Source: an uncultured Chloroflexota bacterium
GTDB lineage: Bacteria; Chloroflexota; Limnocylindria; Limnocylindrales; Limnocylindraceae
Direction of reading: 5' to 3'
Length of the DNA: 16,142 bases
Assembly: GCA_903851225.1 (NCBI GenBank)
Contig: CAINNT010000018.1
Coordinates: 1 to 16,142, forward strand
Positions 6,516-14,135 of the stretch are shown piece after piece. A program made the position numbers and the translations under genes. Position 1 is the first letter of the stretch. Each line of letters starts with the position of its first letter. Under the pieces are notes generated by a model. It was not told where the DNA came from. It saw nothing but the letters and a program-made list of their open reading frames with translations, and made no database searches.

Positions 6516-6588
6516 GGATGCTACGCTCGCCTTCCCCGCAAGGACGCTGTCCTCGGGTCCAAGGCTAATGATCGTGAGGGTCTGACCG
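6516..6588 (+). promoter_or_regulatory. infC leader, possible folded regulatory RNA
   Basis: This is the only sizeable gap in the thrS-mutS2 block. It contains a perfect 5-bp hairpin with a three-base loop, AGGAC-GCT-GTCCT (6541-6553). Competing pairs are possible: GGAC 6542-6545 with GTCC 6557-6560, and GAGGA 6514-6518 with TCCTC 6550-6554. Mutually exclusive stems of this kind are common in ribosomal-protein leaders, and infC-rpmI-rplT operons are often controlled by L20 or IF3. I do not recognise a specific L20-leader motif. There is no T run after any hairpin, so a terminator is not indicated. A TAnnnT box (TACGCT, 6522-6527) lacks a -35 partner. Confidence 0.35.
6576..6580 (+). promoter_or_regulatory. 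infC: Ribosome binding site that fixes the ATT start of infC
   Basis: GAGGG ends 8 bases before ATT 6589. An in-frame TGA at 6583-6585 shuts the reading frame upstream, so initiation must occur between 6586 and the conserved IF3 N-terminus. ATT 6589 is the only codon there with a correctly spaced Shine-Dalgarno. Confidence 0.75.
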
Positions 6589-7164
6589 ATTAAGGATCTA
6601 CGCATCAATACCCAGATCCGCGTGCCGCAAGTGCGCGTTCTGGACGAAGAGGGGAACCAGCTCGGTGTCCTCGCTACCCCCGAAGCCCTGCGCCAGGCCC
6701 AGGCGCGCGGCCTAGACCTCGTAGAGATAGCCCCAACCTCGGTTCCGCCTGTCTGCAAATACCTTGACTACGGCAAGTTCAAGTACGAGGCCCAGAAGAA
6801 GGAGCAGGACGCCCGGAAGCGCCAGAAGACCGCCGACCTGAAGGAGCTTCGCTGTACGCCCAAGATTGGAGATGCCGACCTCCAGACGAAGATCCGCCAG
6901 GCGCATAAGTTCCTCTCCGGGGGCGACCGGGTGAAATTCTCGGTCAAATTCCGTGGGCGTGAGATGACCCACCCGGAGATCGGACGGGCCATTTTGGACC
7001 GAGTTGTGCGGGAATTGGCCGATGTGGCCCAGCTCGAACGCCCCTCGCTCCTCGAGGGACGCTTCCTCTCGATCCAACTGGTAGCATTGCCACGGCAGAA
7101 GGGTCAGACGACCCCGGCATCCGGCGCCGTTGAGTCGGCCGTACCAGCCCTCGAAGGGGAGTAA
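6589..7164 (+). CDS. infC: Translation initiation factor IF-3, AUU start
   Basis: With an ATT start the protein has 191 residues and begins MKDLRINTQIRVPQVRVLDE, which includes the conserved IF3 opening RIN-x-x-IR. Starting at the first ATG or GTG (GTG 6622) would cut off this conserved segment. The N-domain block QLGVLATPEALRQAQARGLDLVEIAP is followed by VCKYLDYGKFKYE, a Lys/Arg-rich linker, and the C-domain with LKELRCTPKIGDADLQTKIRQAHKFLSGGDRVKF and FRGREMTHPEIG. IF3 binds the 30S subunit, prevents early joining of 50S and checks start codons. Because IF3 discriminates against AUU, an AUU start gives negative feedback on its own level, as shown for E. coli. Downstream, rpmI begins two bases after the TAA. 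Confidence 0.95.
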   Translation: MKDLRINTQIRVPQVRVLDEEGNQLGVLATPEALRQAQARGLDLVEIAPTSVPPVCKYLDYGKFKYEAQKKEQDARKRQKTADLKELRCTPKIGDADLQTKIRQAHKFLSGGDRVKFSVKFRGREMTHPEIGRAILDRVVRELADVAQLERPSLLEGRFLSIQLVALPRQKGQTTPASGAVESAVPALEGE

Positions 7165-7166
7165 CC

Positions 7167-7367
7167 ATGCCAAAGATGAAGACGCACAAGGGCGCGCAGA
7201 AGCGCATCGGATTCAGTGGCTCGGGGAAGCCGATCCGCGTGAAGTCGTGGCGTGGCCACCACCTTGAGATCAAGTCGTCTCGCCGCATTCGCCGCTATGC
7301 GGGGAAGGCCGTCCTCGGCGTCACCCATAAGAACCAGATTTCCCGCCTGTTGCCATACGGCGGCTGA
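7167..7367 (+). CDS. rpmI: 50S ribosomal protein L35
   Basis: A basic protein of 66 residues with the L35 signature MPKMKTHKGAQKRIGFSGSG at the N-terminus and a second basic part (HHLEIKSSRRIRR) in the middle. The length is typical. ATG 7167 is two bases after the infC stop, and GAAGGGGAG in the end of infC acts as Shine-Dalgarno, so the two genes are tightly coupled. It sits in the canonical infC-rpmI-rplT order. Confidence 0.98.
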   Translation: MPKMKTHKGAQKRIGFSGSGKPIRVKSWRGHHLEIKSSRRIRRYAGKAVLGVTHKNQISRLLPYGG

Positions 7368-7389
7368 GCGACGACAGGAGGAGTAGAGC

Positions 7390-7740
7390 ATGGCACGAGT
7401 CAAGCGCGGAGTTGCCGGTCACAAGCGCCATAAGCGCCTGCTGCAGGCCGCTGAAGGCCGACGTGGCACACGCAGCAAGCTCATTCGTCCGGCGCGCGAG
7501 GCGCTGCTTCACGCCCTTGCCTATGCGACACGCGATCGTCAGCAGCGCAAGCGCCAGATGCGCGAGCTCTGGATTCATCGCGTGAACGCGGCGGCTCGCC
7601 TGAATGGAATTTCGTATTCGCAGTTCATCGCCGGCCTCAAGCGCAATAACATTGCGATTGACCGCAAGATGTTGGCCGACCTCGCTGTGCGCGATGCCGC
7701 AGCATTCACAGCGGTCGCGGTCGCAGCGAAGCGCGCCTAG
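7390..7740 (+). CDS. rplT: 50S ribosomal protein L20
   Basis: A very basic protein of 116 residues, the usual length. It begins MARVKRGVAGHKRHKRLLQ, followed by the long helix typical of L20 and the conserved block LWIHRVNAAARLNGISYSQF. L20 binds 23S rRNA early in 50S assembly and in several bacteria represses the infC-rpmI-rplT mRNA. ATG 7390 is preceded by AGGAGGAG, the strongest Shine-Dalgarno in the window. The TAG stop is in the same frame as the downstream pheS, seven codons before its GTG start. Confidence 0.98.
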   Translation: MARVKRGVAGHKRHKRLLQAAEGRRGTRSKLIRPAREALLHALAYATRDRQQRKRQMRELWIHRVNAAARLNGISYSQFIAGLKRNNIAIDRKMLADLAVRDAAAFTAVAVAAKRA

Positions 7741-7758
7741 TCTGCTCGGTCCGCGGTA

Positions 7759-8772
7759 GTGGACCTCGTAGCGCTCGAGAAGCAACTCCGCTCTTTGCAG
7801 ACCGATGCCGCGACGCGCGTTGCGGCTGTCGCATCCACTGCTGAACTTGATGAGCTTGGTTCGTCGCTCCTAGGTAAGCGCGGTGCAATCACCGAAATCC
7901 TTCGTGGGATTGGCGCGCTGCCAACAGAGGATCGGCCAAAGATCGGCGTCGTCGCCAACGAGGTGCGCGCCGCGATTGACGCATTCGTACGTGACCGACG
8001 TGTCGCCCTTTCGGCGGGCGAGCTTCGTGATCGCATCGAGCGTGAACGCGTGGACGTCACAACTCCAGGTCCAGCACCACGTCTTGGATCACTCCATCCA
8101 ATTCCTGAGACCATCGCTGCCATCAGCGAGATCATGTCCACGTTTGGCTTCGTTGTAGCCGAAGGCCAAGAGATCGAGGACGATGTCACGAACTTTCAGT
8201 TGTTGAACATTCCCGAAGATCATCCCTCACGTGATCTTTGGGACACGCTCTACCTGAAGGAGCCAGGACGGCTGCTGCGCACGCACACGTCGCCGGGGCA
8301 GATCCGTACCATGCAGGCGGGTGGACCACCGATCCGCGTGATCCTTCCCGGTCGCTGCTTCCGCTACGAAGCGGTTGATGCCAGCCACGGGTTCGAATTC
8401 CATCAGGTTGAGGGTCTTCTCGTGGATCGCAGTGCGACTCTTGCCGATTTGAAGGGGATTCTCGACGAGTTGGCAAAGGGCCTCTTCGGTGTTGCTGCTC
8501 GAACCCGATTCCGACCAGGGTATTACCCGTTCACCGAGCCCTCCGTCGCCGTCGACGTCTCGTGGCCAGGGAGCAAGGACGGCTGGATGACGATTCTAGG
8601 GGCAGGGATGGTGCATCCAGTGGTCCTCGAGAATGGTGGCATTGATCCAGAAACCCACCAGGGCTTTGCCTTTGGTCTTGGTGTAGAGCGCATCGCAATG
8701 CTGCGCCACGGCATTCCTGACCTTCGCGCCTTTCTTGAAAACGATCTGCGATTCCTGGCGGGCTTCCGATGA
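7759..8772 (+). CDS. pheS: Phenylalanyl-tRNA synthetase alpha subunit
   Basis: A protein of 337 residues, about the family length. An N-terminal coiled-coil region (to about residue 100) binds tRNA-Phe. The catalytic domain shows LLRTHTSPGQIR at 172-183, motif 2 as GRCFRYEAVDASHGFEFHQVEG starting at residue 198, FRPGYYPFTEPSVAVDV at 251-267, and motif 3 in GFAFGLGVERIAML at 302-315. The frame is closed by the rplT stop 18 bases upstream, so GTG 7759 is the only usable standard start. No Shine-Dalgarno is visible before it. The subunit works as an alpha2-beta2 enzyme with PheT, whose ATG overlaps the pheS stop. The C of the usual GCGMVHP block is replaced by A (GAGMVHP at 281-287), a minor variation. 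Confidence 0.97.
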   Translation: MDLVALEKQLRSLQTDAATRVAAVASTAELDELGSSLLGKRGAITEILRGIGALPTEDRPKIGVVANEVRAAIDAFVRDRRVALSAGELRDRIERERVDVTTPGPAPRLGSLHPIPETIAAISEIMSTFGFVVAEGQEIEDDVTNFQLLNIPEDHPSRDLWDTLYLKEPGRLLRTHTSPGQIRTMQAGGPPIRVILPGRCFRYEAVDASHGFEFHQVEGLLVDRSATLADLKGILDELAKGLFGVAARTRFRPGYYPFTEPSVAVDVSWPGSKDGWMTILGAGMVHPVVLENGGIDPETHQGFAFGLGVERIAMLRHGIPDLRAFLENDLRFLAGFR

Positions 8773-11246
8773 GGATTCCGCTCTCCTGGCTCCGCGAGTT
8801 CACCGACGTGCAGTTGTCCGCCGAACGGTTGGCGGATGCGCTCACGCTGCGGGGCCTTGAGGTGCGCGGTGTTGAACGATGGGGCGCCAATTGGAACAAG
8901 ATGGTGGTCGGTGAACTTCTTGAGGTGGGTCCGCATCCGAGGGCGGATCGCCTCCAGCTGACAAAGGTTCGGATCGGAGCCGGTCCAATCCTCAACATCG
9001 TCTGCGGCGCTCGAAATATCGCCGCAGGTCAGCGGATCCCTGTGGCCCTGGTTGGCGCGGCAATGCCCGACGGTAGGACGATCGAGCGTGCTGAGAAGAT
9101 GGGAGTTGCCTCCGAGGGGATGCTCTGTTCCGGTCAAGAGCTTGACGCAACCGATGACGGCGATGGCATTCTGATCCTTGACCCATCGGCACCCGTTGGA
9201 GCGCCACTCGTCGACTACCTCGGCGAGGATGTCATTGATGTCGACGTCAAGCCGAACCGTGGCGATCTACTATCAATCTTGGGGCTCGCTCGGGAGGTAG
9301 GCGCTATCACTGGCGCACCGGTGAACTATCTGTCGCGACCACTCAAGGAGGGTGGTGATGCTGTTGGTGCGAACCTTGCGCTTCGTGTCGATGATGAATC
9401 GCTCGCCCCACACGTCGTGTTGCGCCTCATCGATGGGGTAAAGGTTGCCGCATCGCCAGATCGCGTGCAGATGCGCCTGAAGGCGGCTGGGATGCGATCC
9501 GTCTCAAACGTCGTTGATGCAACCAACTACATCATGTTGGAGATTGGCAAGCCAACGCATGCCTTTGATCGCGCCAAAGTTGGCGGCACCATTCATATTC
9601 GCCGGGCTAAAAAAGGCGAGACGCTTGAGACGCTTGATCACGAGGTTCGGAACCTCGATACGACCGACCTTGTCGTCGCCGACGAGCGCACGGCGCTCGC
9701 CCTTGCTGGCGTGATGGGGGGCGCTGGCAGCGAGGTTTCAACCTCCACCACGAGCGTGATCATCGAGAGTGCCATCTTCGCCCCAACTTCGGTGCGTCGC
9801 ACCGCACAGCGACACAGCCTGCGCTCTGAGGCCTCCCATCGGTTTGAGCGTGGGCAGGAGCGTCGGCTGGCCGCGGTCGGTGCTGATCAGGTTGCGGCGC
9901 TCCTCACCGAGTGGGCGGGGGGCCAAGTGCGATCTGGGCGCCTCATGTCGGGGGTTGATCACGTTCCTGTAGCGACGTTGAGCTTCCGACCATCGCGTGT
10001 ACGCTCTGTACTCGGAGTCACGATTCCCGATGAGGAGCAGATTGCCCTTCTCGCCTCGATTGGAATCGCCGAAGACCCGACGGCAGATCTAGCGAAGATT
10101 GCCGTCACTCCGAAACGCTCTGTCTCGGCCGAGAAGGGGAGTGTGCGGGCTGTTCGAGTGCCAAGTTGGCGCAGCGATCTTGAGATTGAAGTTGACCTCG
10201 CTGAAGAGGTTGCGCGCCTCTATGGCTACCAGAACATCCCAACAACCATTCCGAGTGCCGATCTTCCCGCACATCGACCAAGCCCAACGCTGCTCCGTGA
10301 TCGTGTGCGCCGGCTCCTCGCCGATAGAGGGCTCCATGAGGTAGTGACCCACGCGCTTGTATCTGCCACGCAGGCTGAGCTGTGGAGTGAGCCGACCTCC
10401 CTCGTCACGGGTTCGCTCGCCGCAGCGGAGGGCACGGCCGGCGGCGATTCAATCGTGCTGCAGAATCCGCTCTCCGCGGATCACGACCGACTCCGCCAGT
10501 CCCTCCTCCCGAGCTTACTGGACCGTGTCGATGCAAATCTTCGCTACGGGGCGATCTCCGGTGCGATCTTTGAAGTGGGTCGTGGGTACGGCAGCATCAA
10601 GGGCACACCGTCGGAGTGGACCCGCCTGGCGATCGTGGTCTGGGGCGATCGCGAAGTTGGCGCGCCTGGTGCGAGCGCGACGAAGTGGAGTCTTGATGAG
10701 CTGAAGCGCCTCCTCGCTCAGGTTGCCCACCTTGTAGGTGAACGACCAACGTATGGAGCCCCAGTTGATTCAGCCGTCCTTCACCCAGGTGTCAACGCTG
10801 CAATTTCGGGCGATCGAGTCGCTGGCCTACTTGGCGAGCTTCACCCAGCATCCCCGAAATGGCGAGAAGAGCCACGGATCTTCATCGCAGAGGTTGCCGT
10901 CGCTGGCCTGCGTTCAGGTCGAGTTGAGACCAGCCGCGTCTCCCTTCCGCCGACAACGCCACCGGTCCAACGTGATCTAGCCCTGCTGATACCCGCCGCA
11001 ACGACCGTCGGTGAGGTCGTCGCAGTCGCGAGGACTACCGTGGTGCGCGCAACCGAGATTGAGCTGTTTGATCTCTTTGCCGGAGCGCCGCTGGCCCCAG
11101 GTGAACGTTCGGCCGGTATCCGATTCACCTTCCAGCCAACCGCGACGGGAGTTGATGACGAGGCGATTTCGGCCGAGCTCGCCGACTTTGAAATCGCTGT
11201 GCTTCGCGCCTGTGGCGCACGTATTCGCGGGGTTGCAGCCCAATGA
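8769..11246 (+). CDS. pheT: Phenylalanyl-tRNA synthetase beta subunit
   Basis: A full-length protein of 825 residues. Domains in order are an N-terminal helix pair (MRIPLSWLREF), the EMAP/Arm-like tRNA-binding OB domain at about 44-155 (VGELLEVGPHPRADRLQLTK, IVCGARNI, GMLCSG), and the DVDVKPNRGDLLSILGLARE junction. The B3/B4 editing region follows at about 210-390, including NVVDATNYIMLEIGKPTHAFD and EASHRFERG. Then come the B5 domain at about 405-485, the core domain (LEIEVDLAEEVARLYGYQNIP) and a C-terminal ferredoxin-like anticodon-binding domain from about 730 (PPVQRDLALLIPA). ATG 8769 overlaps the pheS TGA (ATGA), and the stop overlaps the ATG of the next gene in the same way. Nothing looks truncated. 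Confidence 0.97.
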   Translation: MRIPLSWLREFTDVQLSAERLADALTLRGLEVRGVERWGANWNKMVVGELLEVGPHPRADRLQLTKVRIGAGPILNIVCGARNIAAGQRIPVALVGAAMPDGRTIERAEKMGVASEGMLCSGQELDATDDGDGILILDPSAPVGAPLVDYLGEDVIDVDVKPNRGDLLSILGLAREVGAITGAPVNYLSRPLKEGGDAVGANLALRVDDESLAPHVVLRLIDGVKVAASPDRVQMRLKAAGMRSVSNVVDATNYIMLEIGKPTHAFDRAKVGGTIHIRRAKKGETLETLDHEVRNLDTTDLVVADERTALALAGVMGGAGSEVSTSTTSVIIESAIFAPTSVRRTAQRHSLRSEASHRFERGQERRLAAVGADQVAALLTEWAGGQVRSGRLMSGVDHVPVATLSFRPSRVRSVLGVTIPDEEQIALLASIGIAEDPTADLAKIAVTPKRSVSAEKGSVRAVRVPSWRSDLEIEVDLAEEVARLYGYQNIPTTIPSADLPAHRPSPTLLRDRVRRLLADRGLHEVVTHALVSATQAELWSEPTSLVTGSLAAAEGTAGGDSIVLQNPLSADHDRLRQSLLPSLLDRVDANLRYGAISGAIFEVGRGYGSIKGTPSEWTRLAIVVWGDREVGAPGASATKWSLDELKRLLAQVAHLVGERPTYGAPVDSAVLHPGVNAAISGDRVAGLLGELHPASPKWREEPRIFIAEVAVAGLRSGRVETSRVSLPPTTPPVQRDLALLIPAATTVGEVVAVARTTVVRATEIELFDLFAGAPLAPGERSAGIRFTFQPTATGVDDEAISAELADFEIAVLRACGARIRGVAAQ

Positions 11247-11794
11247 GCTTGACCATCTTGGTCGATCTGGTCGTCGTTGCGGTTCTCGTCTTGGCGGCGT
11301 GGAGCGGAGGACGTACTGGGGCGGCGCGAAGCGCCGTCTCGCTCATCGCACTCGCACTCGGGCTCGTCATTAGTGCCCAAGGGCAAGGAGCAATCACAAC
11401 CTTCATCGCACAGCTTCTCCCCGGCGTGGATACACGTCTGATTGGCCTCGGAATCTTCATCGGCGGAATCTGGATCCTTCTGGCGATCGCATCCTATGTG
11501 ATCGGCCGCCTGCTGCAGGCCTCACTGCGCGCGATCTACCTTGGACCGGTGGACACCGCGCTTGGCGCACTACTCGGTGTGCTGAAGTGGAGTGTGGTGC
11601 TTGCAGCAGCCATCTTTGTGCTCGATGCTGCGGCTTCAGTGCAGTTCCCGCTGCCGTCGCCGCTGAGCGATGTTGCCACGGCGATCACTGACGCACAGTC
11701 GTCCGACGTCATTCGCAGCTTGCTCTTTCCGATTGCCGATCAACTGGTTGGCGGACTCCTCCCAGAAGGCTTGCGTACACTCCTCGTTCCGTGA
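11243..11794 (+). CDS. cvpA: CvpA-family membrane protein
   Basis: A protein of 183 residues with four predicted membrane segments, at about 4-20, 28-46, 65-90 and 104-128. The N-terminus carries an acidic residue in the first segment (LVDLVVVAVL) and a Gly-rich turn (WSGGRTGAARS), as in PF02674. A second conserved stretch, LGPVDTALGALLGVLKW, lies between segments three and four. The C-terminal 50 residues are soluble. CvpA was named for a role in colicin V production, but the general function is unclear and probably concerns the cell envelope. The pheT-cvpA-mutS2 order recalls Firmicutes, where zapA and polX usually lie in between; neither is present here. It overlaps both neighbours by 4 bases (ATGA before, GTGA after). 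Confidence 0.85.
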   Translation: MSLTILVDLVVVAVLVLAAWSGGRTGAARSAVSLIALALGLVISAQGQGAITTFIAQLLPGVDTRLIGLGIFIGGIWILLAIASYVIGRLLQASLRAIYLGPVDTALGALLGVLKWSVVLAAAIFVLDAAASVQFPLPSPLSDVATAITDAQSSDVIRSLLFPIADQLVGGLLPEGLRTLLVP

Positions 11795-14130
11795 CGGGCG
11801 CTGCGAACCAGCCGTACGACGAGCGATCGTTAGCGCGTCTTGAATGGGCTGCCCTTCTCGACATCCTTGTGGCTGCCTGTGCATTTTCGCCGTCGCGCAC
11901 CCTTGCAGCCAACCTACGCCCGACACGTGGCGGAGGCAGCCTGCCAACGCTGCGAGCCCTCGGCCGTGAGATTGCGGAACTGCGGCGAAACGGGGGAGAT
12001 CCTCACATCGGCGGAGCAAGCGACCTTGAGCCAGCGGTAGAACGCAGCGCCAAAGGGGGCACGCTTGATGGCTCTGCGCTTTTCGCAATCAGCGAGACCC
12101 TACGAGTTGTGGAGCGACTTTCGAGCGAGTTAGCCGGTTCAGGACCTGCCCTGAGCGCGCTCGGCGCCGCATTTGCCCCGCTTCGAACCTTGCGCAGTGC
12201 AATCGAACGTGCGATTGCGCCTGACGGAACAATCCTGGATGCTGCGTCACCATCGCTAGGTGGCCTGCGCGCGCTCCACCGCACGAGCCTCGAGCGCCTC
12301 CGGACCCGACTCGAAACCCTGGCGCATGCCAAAACCTACAGCCCATATCTGCAGGAACCAATCGTCACGGTGCGAAATGGGCGCTACGTGCTCCCAGTTC
12401 GCTCTGAGTGGAAGTCCCGTGTTCCAGGGATCGTGCACGACGCAAGCGCAACGGGGCAAACGGTGTGGATCGAACCGATCGAGGTTGTTGAGCTGGGGAA
12501 TGCGGTTCGAGAGGCGGAGGCGGCTGTTGCGTCAGAAGAGGCACGGATCCTCAGTTCGCTCTCGGGGTTGGTCGGCGAAAACTCCTCAGCCCTCCGTGCG
12601 AACGGTGAGCGCCTTGCCCTCTTCGATCTCGCCCGCGCAGTGTCGGACGTCGCACGTGACCGAGTGTGGCTCTATGCGGAGAATTCACCGAGCGACAACC
12701 TCCTCCTCAACGAGGCCGCTCATCCGTTGCTGACGCCACCGGTCGTACCCATGAATCTGCATCTCGGCAGCGAGCAACGCGTGCTTGTGGTGACTGGTCC
12801 GAACACCGGTGGAAAAACAGTTGCCCTCAAAGCGGTCGGTCTCCTCACCGCGATGCATCATGCCGGTTTACCCATTCCGAGCGGCTTCGGCTCAACAGTG
12901 CCTCCGACCAGCAACGTGTGGGCCGACATTGGCGATGATCAGTCCATCGCCCAGAATCTCAGCACCTTCTCGGGTCACCTCACCTCGATTCAAAGAATCC
13001 TGCGCGGAGCCGTTGCCGGCGATGTCGTGCTGCTCGACGAAGCCGGTGCGGGAACCGATCCGGCGGAGGGGGCTGCCCTCGCCGCGGCGATCATCGATGA
13101 GTTGCGTCTACGGGGCTGTCGAGTGTTGGCCACCAGTCACTATGCTGAGTTGAAGCAGTATGCGCATGTCACACCGGGAGTGGTGAACGGATCTGTCGCA
13201 TTTGACCTCGCAACCCTGGCTCCAACCTATCGTCTTGAAGTAGGCACGCCTGGAGGCTCGCAGGCCTTCGCGATAGCGGCTCGCCTCGGTCTCCCACAGT
13301 CGCTGCTCGACGCTGCGCAGGCGCGACGCACGGATCAGGGAGCCACGCTTGATGCAGCATTGGCGGCGGCGGCCGATGCGGAGCGCTCGGCGCGTGAGGC
13401 ACGGCAGGTGGCCGAGGGGTTACAGGAGCGTGCAGCCGAATCACTTGCCCAAGCGGTGGAGTTTCGACGGGCGGCTGAGCGTGAGGCTGTCACGGCGCGG
13501 CATGTGGCTACCGCGGAGGCTCGGGAGGCTGCGGCGTCGATCATGCTTCGTGTCGAGCAGCTGCGGTCCGCCCTTGAATTGGGGAGTCTCACCCCGCGGG
13601 TTCTCGCGATAGCTTCAGACTTGCAACATGCAGTTGATACCGAGTTACGTTCAGACCCAGTGGACGCGGACGATGTGCAGTCAGATCTTTCGACGGTGTC
13701 GCTATCGGCGGCCGTGGGTAACGACGTGGTGCTGCGCTCAGGGGCGCGCGGAACGCTCCTATCGGTCGAAGGTGAGAGCGCCACGGTGGCACTTGGACGA
13801 ATGCGGAGCACCGTCTCGATCGCGGAGATCAGCAAGGTTCTCGAAGCAGCGAGTTCGGTGCCCGCACCCGCAGGTCGATCCGTAGGTCCGTTGGCTGCTG
13901 CTAAGCTCGATTTGCGAGGCGCTCGCGTTGAAGATGCGCTGTTGGCGCTTGAAGCCCGAATCAACGATGTATTGCTCGCTGGAGGCGAGCAACTTGAGAT
14001 CATTCACGGCGTTGGAACTGGGGCGCTGCGCGATGCCGTTCGCCGAAAACTGCGTGAGCTTCCCGAGGTGCGCGAAGTGCGAGTGCCTGAAGAGCCGGGT
14101 CGCGAAGGTGTGACGTACGCGCTGCTCTAG
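11791..14130 (+). CDS. mutS2: Endonuclease MutS2 / ribosome-rescue ATPase
   Basis: A protein of 779 residues, the expected length. After the core and lever domains comes the ABC-type ATPase: Walker A GPNTGGKT at 336-343, the DDQSIAQNLSTFSGHL signature at 382-397, Walker B DVVLLDEAGAGTDP at 411-424, and the H-loop region TSHYAELK at 448-455. A long Ala/Arg/Glu-rich coiled coil follows (about 510-600), then a KOW-like strand region, and a C-terminal Smr domain from 705 with LDLRG (706-710) and HGVGTG (739-744). MutS2 resembles MutS but lacks the mismatch-recognition domain. It has been linked to suppression of recombination and, in Bacillus, to splitting collided ribosomes. Linkage to translation genes fits the second role. 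The start is GTG 11791, overlapping the cvpA stop. Confidence 0.96.
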   Translation: MTGAANQPYDERSLARLEWAALLDILVAACAFSPSRTLAANLRPTRGGGSLPTLRALGREIAELRRNGGDPHIGGASDLEPAVERSAKGGTLDGSALFAISETLRVVERLSSELAGSGPALSALGAAFAPLRTLRSAIERAIAPDGTILDAASPSLGGLRALHRTSLERLRTRLETLAHAKTYSPYLQEPIVTVRNGRYVLPVRSEWKSRVPGIVHDASATGQTVWIEPIEVVELGNAVREAEAAVASEEARILSSLSGLVGENSSALRANGERLALFDLARAVSDVARDRVWLYAENSPSDNLLLNEAAHPLLTPPVVPMNLHLGSEQRVLVVTGPNTGGKTVALKAVGLLTAMHHAGLPIPSGFGSTVPPTSNVWADIGDDQSIAQNLSTFSGHLTSIQRILRGAVAGDVVLLDEAGAGTDPAEGAALAAAIIDELRLRGCRVLATSHYAELKQYAHVTPGVVNGSVAFDLATLAPTYRLEVGTPGGSQAFAIAARLGLPQSLLDAAQARRTDQGATLDAALAAAADAERSAREARQVAEGLQERAAESLAQAVEFRRAAEREAVTARHVATAEAREAAASIMLRVEQLRSALELGSLTPRVLAIASDLQHAVDTELRSDPVDADDVQSDLSTVSLSAAVGNDVVLRSGARGTLLSVEGESATVALGRMRSTVSIAEISKVLEAASSVPAPAGRSVGPLAAAKLDLRGARVEDALLALEARINDVLLAGGEQLEIIHGVGTGALRDAVRRKLRELPEVREVRVPEEPGREGVTYALL

Positions 14131-14135
14131 TCGAA

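Noticed and set aside
7738..7761. Possible L20-PheS fusion by stop readthrough
   Set aside because: rplT and pheS are in the same frame with only a TAG and six codons between. However, both proteins have normal length and ends, and no readthrough signal is visible.
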